In this document: positions 52,432-62,502 of the stretch, in pieces
How positions within the stretch are numbered: the stretch's first letter is position 1
How the letters are laid out: each line of letters opens with the position of its first letter
NCBI GenBank assembly: GCA_030619765.1
Contig: JAUXAU010000005.1
Span: 1-64,000, forward strand
Length of the DNA: 64,000 nucleotides
Source: Thermoplasmatota archaeon
Lineage (GTDB): Archaea > Thermoplasmatota > E2 > DHVEG-1
Direction of reading: 5' to 3'
The notes under the pieces: generated by a model
The model's database searches: none
Seen by the model: the letters and a program-made list of their open reading frames with translations, nothing else
What the model was told of the DNA's origin: nothing
Position numbers and translations under genes: made by a program

Positions 52432-53721
52432 ATGAAAATTAAGCTAAAAAAGATTGATGCCGTAATAGTGGTAGCATTGATAGTAGTTGCAGGACTTTTT
52501 TTGTATAGAGCAGGTTATATTTCTTTACCACTATTTGATGGGGAAGTTACTCCACCAGAAGACGGAAATGTAACGACTCCGCCACCAGAAATACCAACTC
52601 CGCCAACTTCTTTTATACCCTCTTTCAGGAGAGATGTTTCACCTGAGGATGAGGGAGTGCATTATGATAAAATTCGTATATCTAGAGAATGGTGGTACTT
52701 TGGAGCAGTATTTAACGATGAGGATAGTGAATTAAAGGATTGGTCTGTGTCAATAAGCTTTAATCATATGGCTCTAGGTGATTTACTTGGAACATTAAAA
52801 CCAGATCTTCTAGTAGTCACATTACATGGCGAGAATGGAGAAACGTTTGGAGGTATGGTCAATAAAAAGAGGTATCTTGGAATTTTAAACTCTGGTACTC
52901 TTATGGCAAGTTCTCCAGGAGTAAACGTAGAATTTGAGGATTCGTGGGCTGAAGGCGAATATCCAAACTGGCATGTCCATGCCGAAGATAAAGATATAGA
53001 TAACACTCATGAAATTGTCATAGATTTAGATTATAAAACAAGTTCGCTCCCTATATGGACAATCGGTACTAGAGCTTTTGATAAATCAAAAAGCAGTATT
53101 GCAAATTATCTATTTACAGGATGTGAAGTTACTGGTACAGTAGAAATCGATGGCGAGGAATTTATAGTAAAAGGAACTGGACATCATGAACATGCGTGGT
53201 CTCCAAAAGCTGTAACAAAGGGATTAATCAATGGATGGGACTGGTTTCATGTGACATTGGACAATGGATGGAACATCTATGAAAGTAATTATTATCCAAC
53301 ACCTCAGTTTGTATCTACTAAAACATCTAGAATAAACCCGTTTGGTACCTTACTTATAACCACGGATAATGGGGAGACTATGACAGAACTGAAAAATGTT
53401 GATCTAAAAATAACAAGAGAAGATAATAAGATATTTCCGTTTGTAAGAATGCCAGCAGATTTCAGTATAACTGCAAAACCTAGTTTAAATCCCATTTATG
53501 TTATAAGTCAATCATTATTGTATGGAACAAACACAAAATTGGATGTAAATATTGAAATAGAAAATTCATACAATAAAGTATGGAAATTTCCTACCTATGT
53601 GGGAATGAAAATTGGAGCTTGTGTGATTGAAGGCACATTATCGTGGTCTGATGATGAAGGTGAACATCAAATACCCATAAATGGAATAGGTGTTTCTTGG
53701 AGTATGCGTGCGTTGTTATAG
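52432..53721 (+). CDS. membrane-anchored CrtC-like protein
   Basis: A 429-residue protein. One transmembrane anchor (AVIVVALIVVAGLFLYRAGYI) is followed by a Pro/Thr-rich linker (EVTPPEDGNVTTPPPEIPTPP), so the body sits outside the cell. The body has EGVHYDKIRISREWWYFGAVF, GEYPNWHVHAED and KGTGHHEHAWSPKAV, as in CrtC/AttH proteins. It is related in motif layout to 48043, but external instead of cytosolic. The substrate is unknown; a lipid or isoprenoid is plausible. Confidence 0.78.
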   Translation: MKIKLKKIDAVIVVALIVVAGLFLYRAGYISLPLFDGEVTPPEDGNVTTPPPEIPTPPTSFIPSFRRDVSPEDEGVHYDKIRISREWWYFGAVFNDEDSELKDWSVSISFNHMALGDLLGTLKPDLLVVTLHGENGETFGGMVNKKRYLGILNSGTLMASSPGVNVEFEDSWAEGEYPNWHVHAEDKDIDNTHEIVIDLDYKTSSLPIWTIGTRAFDKSKSSIANYLFTGCEVTGTVEIDGEEFIVKGTGHHEHAWSPKAVTKGLINGWDWFHVTLDNGWNIYESNYYPTPQFVSTKTSRINPFGTLLITTDNGETMTELKNVDLKITREDNKIFPFVRMPADFSITAKPSLNPIYVISQSLLYGTNTKLDVNIEIENSYNKVWKFPTYVGMKIGACVIEGTLSWSDDEGEHQIPINGIGVSWSMRALL

Positions 53722-53725
53722 TCTT

Positions 53726-54109
53726 TTACTTAATTTCAACAGTTCCATTATCAGCATCTAATAATACAGTGTCCCCATCTTTTATTTTTTCAATTTCTAT
53801 TTGGTCAACACAGGGAATCCCTGCCAAAATAACACCCGTCGCTACTATTGTTTCTGTTTCCTTATTAATGATTCCACTTGGTGCAACCCCATTCTTCTTT
53901 AACCCGTAGATAACATACGATCCAACTGTCGAACCCTTACCACATGGAAAAACAAGTATCTTATCTTCTACAGATCTTCCCTCCAGCGGGTGGCCTTTTT
54001 CGATAACGATGCCAGTTTTTATATCTATTCCACCATAGAAACCAATAGGCTCCTCTGAAACAATAGCTACGCTCTCGATTTTTCCAGGGGATATCATTCT
54101 TCCCTTCAT
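53726..54109 (-). CDS. phosphomevalonate dehydratase, small subunit (AcnX swivel, DUF126)
   Basis: A 127-residue protein, the swivelling domain of archaeal aconitase X. Visible motifs are GHPLEGRSVEDKILVFPCGKGSTVGSYV and CVDQIEIEKIKDGD. With the large subunit next to it (4-bp overlap) it would dehydrate 5-phosphomevalonate to trans-anhydromevalonate phosphate in the archaeal mevalonate pathway. It is last of a five-gene minus-strand operon. Confidence 0.9.
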   Translation of the reverse strand: MKGRMISPGKIESVAIVSEEPIGFYGGIDIKTGIVIEKGHPLEGRSVEDKILVFPCGKGSTVGSYVIYGLKKNGVAPSGIINKETETIVATGVILAGIPCVDQIEIEKIKDGDTVLLDADNGTVEIK

Positions 54110-55290
54110 AATTGCGCCTCTATTAGCTTGTTTATATTTGCAAAAACAACTTCCTGTTTACAAAAGCCTGGCAAATAATTTGCCGCTTTACCGGAGTTTA
54201 CACCTGTGGTTTTATATCCCATTTTCTCAATAGGTGAAACAACCATGCAAGTATCAGCAACAACGTAACCTCCAGCCTTCTCGATTATTTCGGTGAAACC
54301 CATTCTATCTGCTGCCTCTTTCATCATTCTTGAAGTACATATCCAAATGGGTTTCTTCAAACGTTTATCTTTAAGCTTGCCTGCAAGCGTTGAAATCTCC
54401 CTAAGAGATGCATGCGGACATCCTAGAATTACAACATCTGGGTCTTTACCAGAATTCAGTTTCTCATAGGTTTCATCAAGTTCTCTTTTTCCAACGTTTA
54501 TTGTTTCCAAACCATTTTTTTCAACCAGATCCGCCTCCGGCGTTAATTCCTCGACGTGATACAATGCAACTGCTCCTGAGGCAGCCATCGCAGCACCAAG
54601 TGCCTTTAACTGATCTGTGTTTGCATTTTTTATTCCTATAAAGTACGGAATCTTATTTTTAACCTGCTTACCAACAAAATAACCAAGAGCACCAAAATCA
54701 GCATTAAAGTCCAAGTCAGCGTCCACCTTAACTTTAATGTTAGGTTGACGTTTTTCCCAGAGATGCAATCCATAGTTTGGTGTTCTATTGCAAATAGCAG
54801 CAGCAAGAGCAGAAGGTCCCCCTTCTCTATTGGTTCTTGCTCCAATTACTGAATTAGAAAATGAAACCGCAGAAGATTCTGACCAGGCTATATGTTCTCT
54901 AAAACGTGGTAAATTACCAGCAAGATACGGTGTACAGGTAGAGGTGACTACAATACCCATGTTTTTGAATGCATCCATTATCCTCAGCTGATTCTTTGCA
55001 AAATCTTTTGGAAAACCTATTTTCTCCCAATTCTCAAGATCCATTCCTGCAGGATTGAGATAGGTAAGTACCTTTACCTTGGCGCCTTTTGATGCCATGT
55101 CTTCTAAGAACTCTATACCTGGATCACTAATGGATTTGTAAGAAACACCTGCAACCTGAACAGATCCTACAGGTATCATCTTATCAGCACCGTATATCTC
55201 TCCCAATCGTACAAGTAGCCTAAACAATCTCTCTTCTACTTCCCCTTCATCGCCATCAAGAATTTTCTCTTCTTCTTTAGTTAAATACAT
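54106..55290 (-). CDS. phosphomevalonate dehydratase, large subunit (AcnX catalytic, DUF521)
   Basis: A 394-residue protein of the aconitase X group. Cysteine-containing segments that could hold the Fe-S cluster are VTSTCTPYLAGN, VILGCPHASLREI and DTCMVVSPIE. It also has the conserved ENWEKIGFPKDFAKNQLRIM and GARTNREGGPSALAAAICN. Position between the UbiD-type gene and the small subunit supports the pathway assignment. Confidence 0.9.
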   Translation of the reverse strand: MYLTKEEEKILDGDEGEVEERLFRLLVRLGEIYGADKMIPVGSVQVAGVSYKSISDPGIEFLEDMASKGAKVKVLTYLNPAGMDLENWEKIGFPKDFAKNQLRIMDAFKNMGIVVTSTCTPYLAGNLPRFREHIAWSESSAVSFSNSVIGARTNREGGPSALAAAICNRTPNYGLHLWEKRQPNIKVKVDADLDFNADFGALGYFVGKQVKNKIPYFIGIKNANTDQLKALGAAMAASGAVALYHVEELTPEADLVEKNGLETINVGKRELDETYEKLNSGKDPDVVILGCPHASLREISTLAGKLKDKRLKKPIWICTSRMMKEAADRMGFTEIIEKAGGYVVADTCMVVSPIEKMGYKTTGVNSGKAANYLPGFCKQEVVFANINKLIEAQL

Positions 55291-55598
55291 TTCTCTAACT
55301 CCTTACAATTTTCAACTAATTTCTTGATATCATCTTTTGTCGCACTATCTATATGAATACCACCGATTACAACTACCTTGGTGCCATATTTCTTACATGC
55401 TGTCTCGGCAATTGGTTTTAAAACAATATCGTCGTAATGCCCTGCTAAACGTATGATCTGAGGTTCTTTATTTGGTTCGCAGAAAACAATTCCTCCAATA
55501 TGAGATCGTTCACCTCCACCTAGAATATAGAGGAGATCATCACCAATCTTTTTCTCCTCAAGCCACACTTTGAATTTACCATCACCTGAGGTAATCAT
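55281..55598 (-). CDS. LpdD-like small protein partner of UbiD decarboxylase
   Basis: A 105-residue protein with GDDLLYILGGGERSHIGGIVF and KYGTKVVVIGGIHIDSATKDDI. It resembles the LpdD/YclD-type small proteins found beside UbiD-like decarboxylases, which are thought to assist prenylated flavin. The gene overlaps the UbiD-type gene by 18 bp and the AcnX gene by 10 bp, giving strong coupling. The role as flavin chaperone is inferred. Confidence 0.7.
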   Translation of the reverse strand: MITSGDGKFKVWLEEKKIGDDLLYILGGGERSHIGGIVFCEPNKEPQIIRLAGHYDDIVLKPIAETACKKYGTKVVVIGGIHIDSATKDDIKKLVENCKELEKCI

Positions 55599-56892
55599 CT
55601 ATATCAACTTTTTTGTATCTAACAACCTCATATTTACTTTTATCAACATGAGGTGGAATCGTTGCATCAACGCCTATCTTTGTCGTGAGAGTTTTCTTCC
55701 CCGCTTCATGTTTACCTGAGGGATCAAGAGAGCTACCCGGTTGATCGAGTTTTATAATCAAGTCCTTATCACCCTGAAATCTTGTTGCAATAGCCCATTC
55801 AATGGCATTTGGATTGTAAATGTCAACATTCTCATCAACGATGACCACATGTTTCATACTTTTATGACCATTAAATGCAGCTTCAATAGCTTTTTTCCCA
55901 TCATCAGGATGCTTCTTCTCTATCTGAACAACACCATGAAGCCATGAACCACCACCCATTGTTACAAGCACATTTTTACAGTTTACTACTTTACTTACTT
56001 CGTTATAAATTGTTGGTTCTTTTGGCATACCCATGAGCATTTTGTGTTCCAGCCTACCAGGAATCAACGCTTGATACATTGCATCCTTTCTATGTGTTAT
56101 ACAATCAACGACAAAAACAGGCTCTTGTCGTTCAAAATCCCTTGTTTCAGTAAGGTCAACAAAGGGACCCTCGCGATCGAGCTCCTTCGTAAGTCTTCCT
56201 TCTATAACGAATTCTGATTCAGCTGGAACTTCAAGATCTTTTGTTATACATTTAACCATGGGTGTTTTATCAAGAGCATTTGCTATGGAAAATTCATCAA
56301 CACCGGAAGGCGGTCCAAGTGAAGCTGCAATCATAACCGCTACAGAGTTACCAATACATACTGCCATCTCTAGATCTCCCTCGAGTTTGTCGTAAGTGGT
56401 ACGAGTTTGCCTATTTTTAATGAGACGCGCAGTGAATTTGTTTTTACCAATTTCCATTAAACGATGATATGACACGTTTCTACCAGTATCAGGATCTTTT
56501 ATCGTTGAAACTGTAGCCGAGGCATATCTGCCACCATCATCATCTAAATGATAGAGAAGTGGGATTTTACTTAGGTCAGGATCTTTTATTATCACTTCTT
56601 GACATGGCGCTTTATCTATTATCTCTGGTTCTTTTGGATTGCGAAGCGATTCAACAAGGCTAAACAAAAGTTTATCCTTAGTTGTCCCAAGACCTTTGGC
56701 AATAACATCTCTATTTGAGGTAATACCACTAAAAACCTGGAAATCAAATCCTTTAACATTCTCAAAAATTACTGGTTTTTCATTAAGAGAATACATGATA
56801 TTTGCTATTTCATAATTTGTAGATACTTCTTTTTTTATACGTATCAATTTATTGTCCTTTTCAAGTGTGGATAGAAAATCACGAAGATTCAT
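55582..56892 (-). CDS. UbiD-family decarboxylase, probable anhydromevalonate phosphate decarboxylase
   Basis: A 436-residue UbiD-family protein. The prenyl-FMN and metal binding region is seen in YASATVSTIKDPDTGRNVSYHRL and the catalytic Glu loop in LDREGPFVDLTETRDF; also ALIPGRLEHKMLMG. In the archaeal mevalonate pathway this enzyme turns trans-anhydromevalonate phosphate into isopentenyl phosphate. The direct neighbours (AcnX subunits, mevalonate kinase) make that role more likely than 3-octaprenyl-4-hydroxybenzoate decarboxylation. It overlaps the kinase stop by one base. Confidence 0.88.
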   Translation of the reverse strand: MNLRDFLSTLEKDNKLIRIKKEVSTNYEIANIMYSLNEKPVIFENVKGFDFQVFSGITSNRDVIAKGLGTTKDKLLFSLVESLRNPKEPEIIDKAPCQEVIIKDPDLSKIPLLYHLDDDGGRYASATVSTIKDPDTGRNVSYHRLMEIGKNKFTARLIKNRQTRTTYDKLEGDLEMAVCIGNSVAVMIAASLGPPSGVDEFSIANALDKTPMVKCITKDLEVPAESEFVIEGRLTKELDREGPFVDLTETRDFERQEPVFVVDCITHRKDAMYQALIPGRLEHKMLMGMPKEPTIYNEVSKVVNCKNVLVTMGGGSWLHGVVQIEKKHPDDGKKAIEAAFNGHKSMKHVVIVDENVDIYNPNAIEWAIATRFQGDKDLIIKLDQPGSSLDPSGKHEAGKKTLTTKIGVDATIPPHVDKSKYEVVRYKKVDIDDYLR

Positions 56893-57842
56893 TACTCGAT
56901 ACCGCCCCGGGATGCACCTATTACTGTCTTCATGGTTTGAAATCCCTCTTTTTCAATGGCATTTGTCACCTTTTCTTGCAGTTCTTTACCTGGCGTCAAA
57001 GCGATCATGTTCCCCCCTAAGCCGCCACCGGTAAGTTTCGATCCAAGAGCACCGTGCTCTCGTGCAACATTTACAAGAAAATCAAGTTCCCTCGATGAAA
57101 CTTCTATCTGTTGCAATAGTTTATGATTTTCATTCATGAGCTTTCCAACTTCTTTATAGTCCCCCTCACGCAAAGCTCTTTTTGCTAAATATGCTATATT
57201 TTCAGTTCTATCAAATATCTCCTTATATTTCTCAGGGTTTTTCTCTTTCCTCTCTCTAACACCAGCAACTGCAGCAGATGTGTTTGCAACTTTGCCAGTA
57301 TTACCTATTACGATTTCAATGGGGTTAGAGATCGGGATTTTTTCTATGATATTATTTTCTCCTTTTTGAAACCAAATAAGCCCTCCATAAGTTGATGCGG
57401 TGTTGTCGACTCCTGATGGAGTACCGTGATATCCTTTCTCTCCTTCATATGATATATCATTAATTTCGTCATCTGATAGATTGAGGTTATAATAATCTGA
57501 GAGGGCTCTCCCAATTGCCACACACGAAGCTGCACTGGCACCGATGCCGCTTGCTGCATAAAGATTTCCATTCAACGTAATTTTGATTCCATTTTTGGAC
57601 GTGTCAATGCCCATTTTCTTCAAAATTCTATTAATGGAATCATATTGTTGGTCAATTTTTTCTTCTTTGTAATTCGGGGTTGCATTCCGATTATCTTCTA
57701 GTATTAACGTAGGTTGATCATATGGTTCTATTTTAGCAACCGTATATTTGCCTATTGCAGTAACAATTGATGGTATCCCATATACTACAAAGTGCTCATT
57801 AAATAAAATGGCCTTCCCAAAGCCGATGCCTTGACCTTTCAT
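56892..57842 (-). CDS. mvk: mevalonate kinase
   Basis: A 316-residue GHMP kinase. Visible are GFGKAILFNEHFVVYGIPSIVTAI at the N-terminus, the ATP loop ASGIGASAASCVAIGRAL, GTPSGVDNTASTYGG, and the C-terminal GSKLTGGGLGGNMIAL. It phosphorylates mevalonate. It is the first gene of the operon kinase - UbiD - LpdD-like - AcnX large - AcnX small. An isopentenyl phosphate kinase, needed last, is not in the window. Confidence 0.93.
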   Translation of the reverse strand: MKGQGIGFGKAILFNEHFVVYGIPSIVTAIGKYTVAKIEPYDQPTLILEDNRNATPNYKEEKIDQQYDSINRILKKMGIDTSKNGIKITLNGNLYAASGIGASAASCVAIGRALSDYYNLNLSDDEINDISYEGEKGYHGTPSGVDNTASTYGGLIWFQKGENNIIEKIPISNPIEIVIGNTGKVANTSAAVAGVRERKEKNPEKYKEIFDRTENIAYLAKRALREGDYKEVGKLMNENHKLLQQIEVSSRELDFLVNVAREHGALGSKLTGGGLGGNMIALTPGKELQEKVTNAIEKEGFQTMKTVIGASRGGIE

Positions 57843-58035
57843 AATTATCCCATTGATTATCTCAAATTTTTTGGTTACAACATTAAATAGGTATATTATT
57901 TTTATGGAATCGAATGTCTTGCAGTTGTATGTGGAGGAAAGGAAGGTTTATTCCCATTAATCCTTAAGCCTGTTAGTCGGCGATGTTTTTTTCAAAAATT
58001 ATAAATTATATTTATTAATGATCATCTAAACACAT

Positions 58036-61000
58036 TTATTGTGTATGTCGAATAAGTTCCGTTTTTCTAGTTTCTGTTAAAGAAAGAAGGAAACCAATAA
58101 ATCCTTTAAGAACGGTTGTAATTAAAAAACCCATTATGGATAGAACAAAAATTTTTTCTCCTTCTATTGAAAAAAAAGTTGAAAACAATAAAATCGCGGT
58201 ATATTCGCGAACTCCTAGACCAGCGAAAGAAATCGGTATAAAACCTGCAGCATTAGCAATAGGATATAACAAAAGAAAATAAAGATAAGGAATGTTCAAT
58301 CCAAGTGCTAAGACAATGATATATTCCTGAGTAAAGATAATGATCCAGGTAAAAGCCCCTAAAATAAGAGGGAAAATTAATCTTTTTATACTTGGAAAAT
58401 CCTTGTAAAATGTATCAATAAATCTATTAAGATGATTTCTTAATTTTTTTGGGGTGAAATACCTTACAAGAGAATACAAAAGTTTTTCTCCTCTTTCTTT
58501 TTTAATGAAATATAAAAGTATTATGCTCAAAATAATAATCCAAATGACGGTTATATAGAATAATTCGGGGAATAATCCAATAATTATTAACCCTCCGATA
58601 ACCATCATTATATAAAGAGAAAGTGTACGAATTACTGTATCAATAAATACATTTATAAAAAGTTTACCATAGGGTTCCCCAGTATATTCTTTCATGTGAG
58701 GGACTTTTATGAGTTGGCCAATATATCCTGGTGAGATGGTTCCGTAAAAATATCCTATTAAATGTATCTTAAGAGATCGAAAGTAAGGAATTTTTATTTT
58801 TTGCTCCTTTTGAACTAATTGCCAGGCATAGTTTCTAATAATCAGAACAGGAATTGTTAGAAAAACTGAGATAATTATATATGTTGGTGGAATTGAAAGA
58901 AATGCATCAATTATTTCTCCGACATCTAAACTATAAATGAGAAAAATGAATATAGTAATGCCAATAAATGGAAGAATTTTTTTGGCTTTGTTAAAATTTT
59001 TTTTCGACAATAGTTTGACTGATAAAAGATTTCGCTTAAAATTTAATATCACAATGATTAAGATAATAATCGCCGATAGAATATACAAATAAAATCCAAT
59101 GGCGGGCCCCCAACTGCAATACAACGCTTCATACGTTCCTTCTCCCGGTATAACAATATTAACGTTTCCTTGCCCAATAAAATCACCGACATCTACTTTT
59201 GCAAACTCAGACATTGTAATCGAAAACAATACAAGTGAGGCAACCAAGATTAAACCCGCAGAAGAGGTAGATAGCAATGAAAACCGTTTTTTACCATATC
59301 GATTGAAAACAATACTCACAATTAAGAACAGACAACTGACAATTGTTAATAATGGTAGAACACTCATAACATGTACGAATATCTCTGGGAGATACTCGAT
59401 CTCTCCACCAATAACATTTTGTGAGACAGTTAAAGTGACAAGATTTACGGGATGTAAAAACATACTGGTTGTTGTTTCTACATTAGAAACGGAACCATGT
59501 AGTATCCACCATGGGCTTATAGTTGATATGATTGCTAGTGTTATTGCGAATATTTTCAGGAAGGATTTGATTTCTTTTTTTCTTAGGGTTAGATATGTGC
59601 CTATTAATAAAAAAATTGCAGAAGAGCATATTATGATAATGGGAAAAATCGGCTCTTCTGTTGTTATTAGATTAAAAGTTCTTTCGCTAATAACGTTGAT
59701 TTTTCTTTCGCTTATTAAATTCTCATCGAGATAAACTTCGGCTTTGTAGTTTCCCGGTGGTAGTGAAAATTGCGAAAGACCTTTTTCGCTACCATTTTTT
59801 TGTACTTTGTTACCTTCTCTTATTATCATTATATTTGCGTCTTTTAATGGAGTGCCTCTAGAATTAAATGTATATACTTTTATGTTAAATTCAGCTGGAA
59901 AAACAAGATTAATCTTTTCATCTGAGCTAATTTCTATGTTTTGTTCTTCTGAAAATGATTTATACTGTAAGTTAAGTTGGTAATTAGCTGGAATTAGATT
60001 TGAAAAAAGAAAATTACTTGCCGGAAGTTTTTCTGCAGATATTACTGTCGGTTCAGCCATTTCCTTGCTAGTAAGAACTGGATTGAGATCAATTTCTGGG
60101 GGTAATCCCCAGGTATCTAAAATTTTTAATGTAAGATGATATCGTTCAATATTCATTGATTTTTTTATTGGAACTACGGTTCTAATGCTCCTTAATTTTA
60201 CAGGTTCCTCATGTATTACAAAACCATTGTATAATACCTTAAGATTGTAGCTACTTAAAATACTGGATGGTGCTTTTATTAAAGCTTGACCATTATCATC
60301 AGTGATGCTTTTTGATATGGGGGTATCATCCTTTAATAAAATCACTTTTGCATCTTTTACACCTTCTTCGTTCTGATCAAATACGTTAACGTAAACAGAC
60401 CTCTCAGGTTTACAAAAAACACGTGTTTTAGTGTCTTCTTGTACGTCTACAATTGTAAATCCTATGTATTTTCTATCTTTTCCAATTGTAGGATTTTCTT
60501 TGTAGATTTTCACAAGATATCTACCGGGTTCCAGATTTTGGAACCTTAGTTTTTTGAAAAATGTAAGATTTTTCCAGTCAAAGATTCCTAACGCTAATTT
60601 GATTTTCTGAATAAGCGTTGTATCATCAAAACTTGGAAGCGGATTTGTCGATATCCGTCTGGCTATTCCTGTTGACATGATGTTTTCATTATGGTATAAT
60701 TCTGCGCTGATGTAGGATAGATTTTTACCGGTTAGCACGGATAGAGGGAATCCCATTGGAACTGATGGTGCTATGTGGAGAAATATTGTTAGGGAGTAGG
60801 TTTCTTTTTCTTTAATGTTTTCTGTGATTTCTTCTATTTTTGATGGTCTAATTTTTGAGAGTTTTTGGAATATGTCTGCTTCCTGTTTTACGGCTTGGTA
60901 GCCTCCAATCTCGGTAGAGAAAAATTCTACATCGAACTCTACGGTAAACCCTTCAGAAATTTCAAGATCATGGGGATATCCTTTTTCATAGGAATTTCTA

Positions 61001-62280
61001 CCCAGTTGTAAAGAGGCCACTTTATTTTCAATTCCTGGTAGATTAGGATATCCTGATTCGTATACTTTCAGTTGTATTCCGTCTCTTTCATCTGTTCCAG
61101 ATTTTACTACACTGTTCGAACTTAGGATAAGAGCATGAGCAATTCCAGATTGGCCCTCGTCAAATGAAACCCATGTTTTATTTCCAAGATCTACATCATG
61201 ACGGGTATCAACTATAGAGATATCCCAATCGCCATCGTTATATTGAGGATCGGGATCCAACCTATATTCTCTGATTATATCGTCTTCTGTGTATACGTGA
61301 AGATACGGGAATATTTTTCCAAAATTCAACTCTTTTATTGCATTGCTTCTGATACCACCGCAGTTAATGCTGGCGAACATCCCATCATAGTTTGCATTAG
61401 GTGTAACTCTACATTCTTTTAACGTATCGTGTTTTACATGAATGAATATACTCCTGTTCTCATTGGGACAATAGTAATATTTGTATATTGCAGTTGTTTG
61501 GATGTCCTCTCGATACGTTCCACTAATTATTCCAAACTCAATCATGAGATTACCATCCACAAAAATTTCCTTAGAAATAAGTCGTTCAATCGTGGAACTA
61601 TAATCGCCTACTTCTGTACCATAGTAGTACCAAAAATCGAAAGATGCTATTACCTCACCATTGCTAGGAACAACTTTATCTGATTTCGACTTCAATTTGG
61701 TTACCTGTTGCGCGATACCTTTTCCCATAATGTTTCCGTCTTGAGCAACTGCATAAACGACAAACCCCTCTTCAGATATCTCGTAATGATTTGATTTTAA
61801 AAAATAGCCTGGAAAAGGTTCATACTGATAATAAGATTCTTTGATTTCAACCCGATCTGGATAATTTGGACCAGATTTTTCATTTTCGTCATAATATACA
61901 TAATAACGTTCATTACCATTGGCATCCTCAGGAATTAGAAAAACAAGACTACAGGCTTCTATGTGATTATCATCAGAATAATTTAGATCATATATTTGGG
62001 ATTCTATCTCTTTTAGATTTCCGTTTTCTTGAAAAACAACTCTTACAGAATGTTTTTTTTCGTTTTTTGCCCAACAAAGATCGTCAAATTCTATTCGAGT
62101 GTCAATTGGCTGATGTTTTGCAATTTCTGTACTGGTATCTATTGGAATTACTATCTCCTGTTTAAAGGACCAATCATTATCCCACGTCGACGAATCAACT
62201 TCTAATGAACCAACTGGTAAAATTAGTAAAAATATTAAATTTACCAGTAATAAGGATACGGATAGCTTCTTTAAAATCAA
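58036..62280 (-). CDS. giant membrane protein: extracellular region plus AglD/UPF0104-type transporter-like domain
   Basis: A 1,414-residue protein. A signal peptide (KKLSVSLLLVNLIFLLILPVG) is followed by an extracellular DUF2341-like part (DNDWSFKQEIVIPID... ERYYVYYDENEKSG), then carboxypeptidase-regulatory/Ig-like repeats (GVKDAKVILLKDDTPISKSITDDNGQALI; GTPLKDANIMIIREGNKV). A first hydrophobic region lies at about residues 875-1090, then a second of about 8 helices at about 1105-1400 with GYFYGTISPGYIGQLIKVP and SFAGLGVREYTAILLF, the lysylphosphatidylglycerol-synthase-like membrane domain of UPF0104/AglD. The last domain is linked to lipid or glycan transfer. The exact role is unknown. Confidence 0.8.
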   Translation of the reverse strand: MILKKLSVSLLLVNLIFLLILPVGSLEVDSSTWDNDWSFKQEIVIPIDTSTEIAKHQPIDTRIEFDDLCWAKNEKKHSVRVVFQENGNLKEIESQIYDLNYSDDNHIEACSLVFLIPEDANGNERYYVYYDENEKSGPNYPDRVEIKESYYQYEPFPGYFLKSNHYEISEEGFVVYAVAQDGNIMGKGIAQQVTKLKSKSDKVVPSNGEVIASFDFWYYYGTEVGDYSSTIERLISKEIFVDGNLMIEFGIISGTYREDIQTTAIYKYYYCPNENRSIFIHVKHDTLKECRVTPNANYDGMFASINCGGIRSNAIKELNFGKIFPYLHVYTEDDIIREYRLDPDPQYNDGDWDISIVDTRHDVDLGNKTWVSFDEGQSGIAHALILSSNSVVKSGTDERDGIQLKVYESGYPNLPGIENKVASLQLGRNSYEKGYPHDLEISEGFTVEFDVEFFSTEIGGYQAVKQEADIFQKLSKIRPSKIEEITENIKEKETYSLTIFLHIAPSVPMGFPLSVLTGKNLSYISAELYHNENIMSTGIARRISTNPLPSFDDTTLIQKIKLALGIFDWKNLTFFKKLRFQNLEPGRYLVKIYKENPTIGKDRKYIGFTIVDVQEDTKTRVFCKPERSVYVNVFDQNEEGVKDAKVILLKDDTPISKSITDDNGQALIKAPSSILSSYNLKVLYNGFVIHEEPVKLRSIRTVVPIKKSMNIERYHLTLKILDTWGLPPEIDLNPVLTSKEMAEPTVISAEKLPASNFLFSNLIPANYQLNLQYKSFSEEQNIEISSDEKINLVFPAEFNIKVYTFNSRGTPLKDANIMIIREGNKVQKNGSEKGLSQFSLPPGNYKAEVYLDENLISERKINVISERTFNLITTEEPIFPIIIICSSAIFLLIGTYLTLRKKEIKSFLKIFAITLAIISTISPWWILHGSVSNVETTTSMFLHPVNLVTLTVSQNVIGGEIEYLPEIFVHVMSVLPLLTIVSCLFLIVSIVFNRYGKKRFSLLSTSSAGLILVASLVLFSITMSEFAKVDVGDFIGQGNVNIVIPGEGTYEALYCSWGPAIGFYLYILSAIIILIIVILNFKRNLLSVKLLSKKNFNKAKKILPFIGITIFIFLIYSLDVGEIIDAFLSIPPTYIIISVFLTIPVLIIRNYAWQLVQKEQKIKIPYFRSLKIHLIGYFYGTISPGYIGQLIKVPHMKEYTGEPYGKLFINVFIDTVIRTLSLYIMMVIGGLIIIGLFPELFYITVIWIIILSIILLYFIKKERGEKLLYSLVRYFTPKKLRNHLNRFIDTFYKDFPSIKRLIFPLILGAFTWIIIFTQEYIIVLALGLNIPYLYFLLLYPIANAAGFIPISFAGLGVREYTAILLFSTFFSIEGEKIFVLSIMGFLITTVLKGFIGFLLSLTETRKTELIRHTQ

Positions 62281-62502
62281 CTTCTCACAATTCCATTTGG
62301 CTGACTTTTATTAAAAAAATAATATCTCATTATTATTTAAATCTATTTAACTTAAATAAATATCATTTTTATTCTCATTCTATAATTGGATATGTGCCAA
62401 AAAAATAAATTATATTTTTATTTTAAATTTTATCAGAATTTTTTTTTTGATACCTTAAAAATAGTTAGGCTCTATATATCAGAAGATTTATACACATTTA
62501 AA

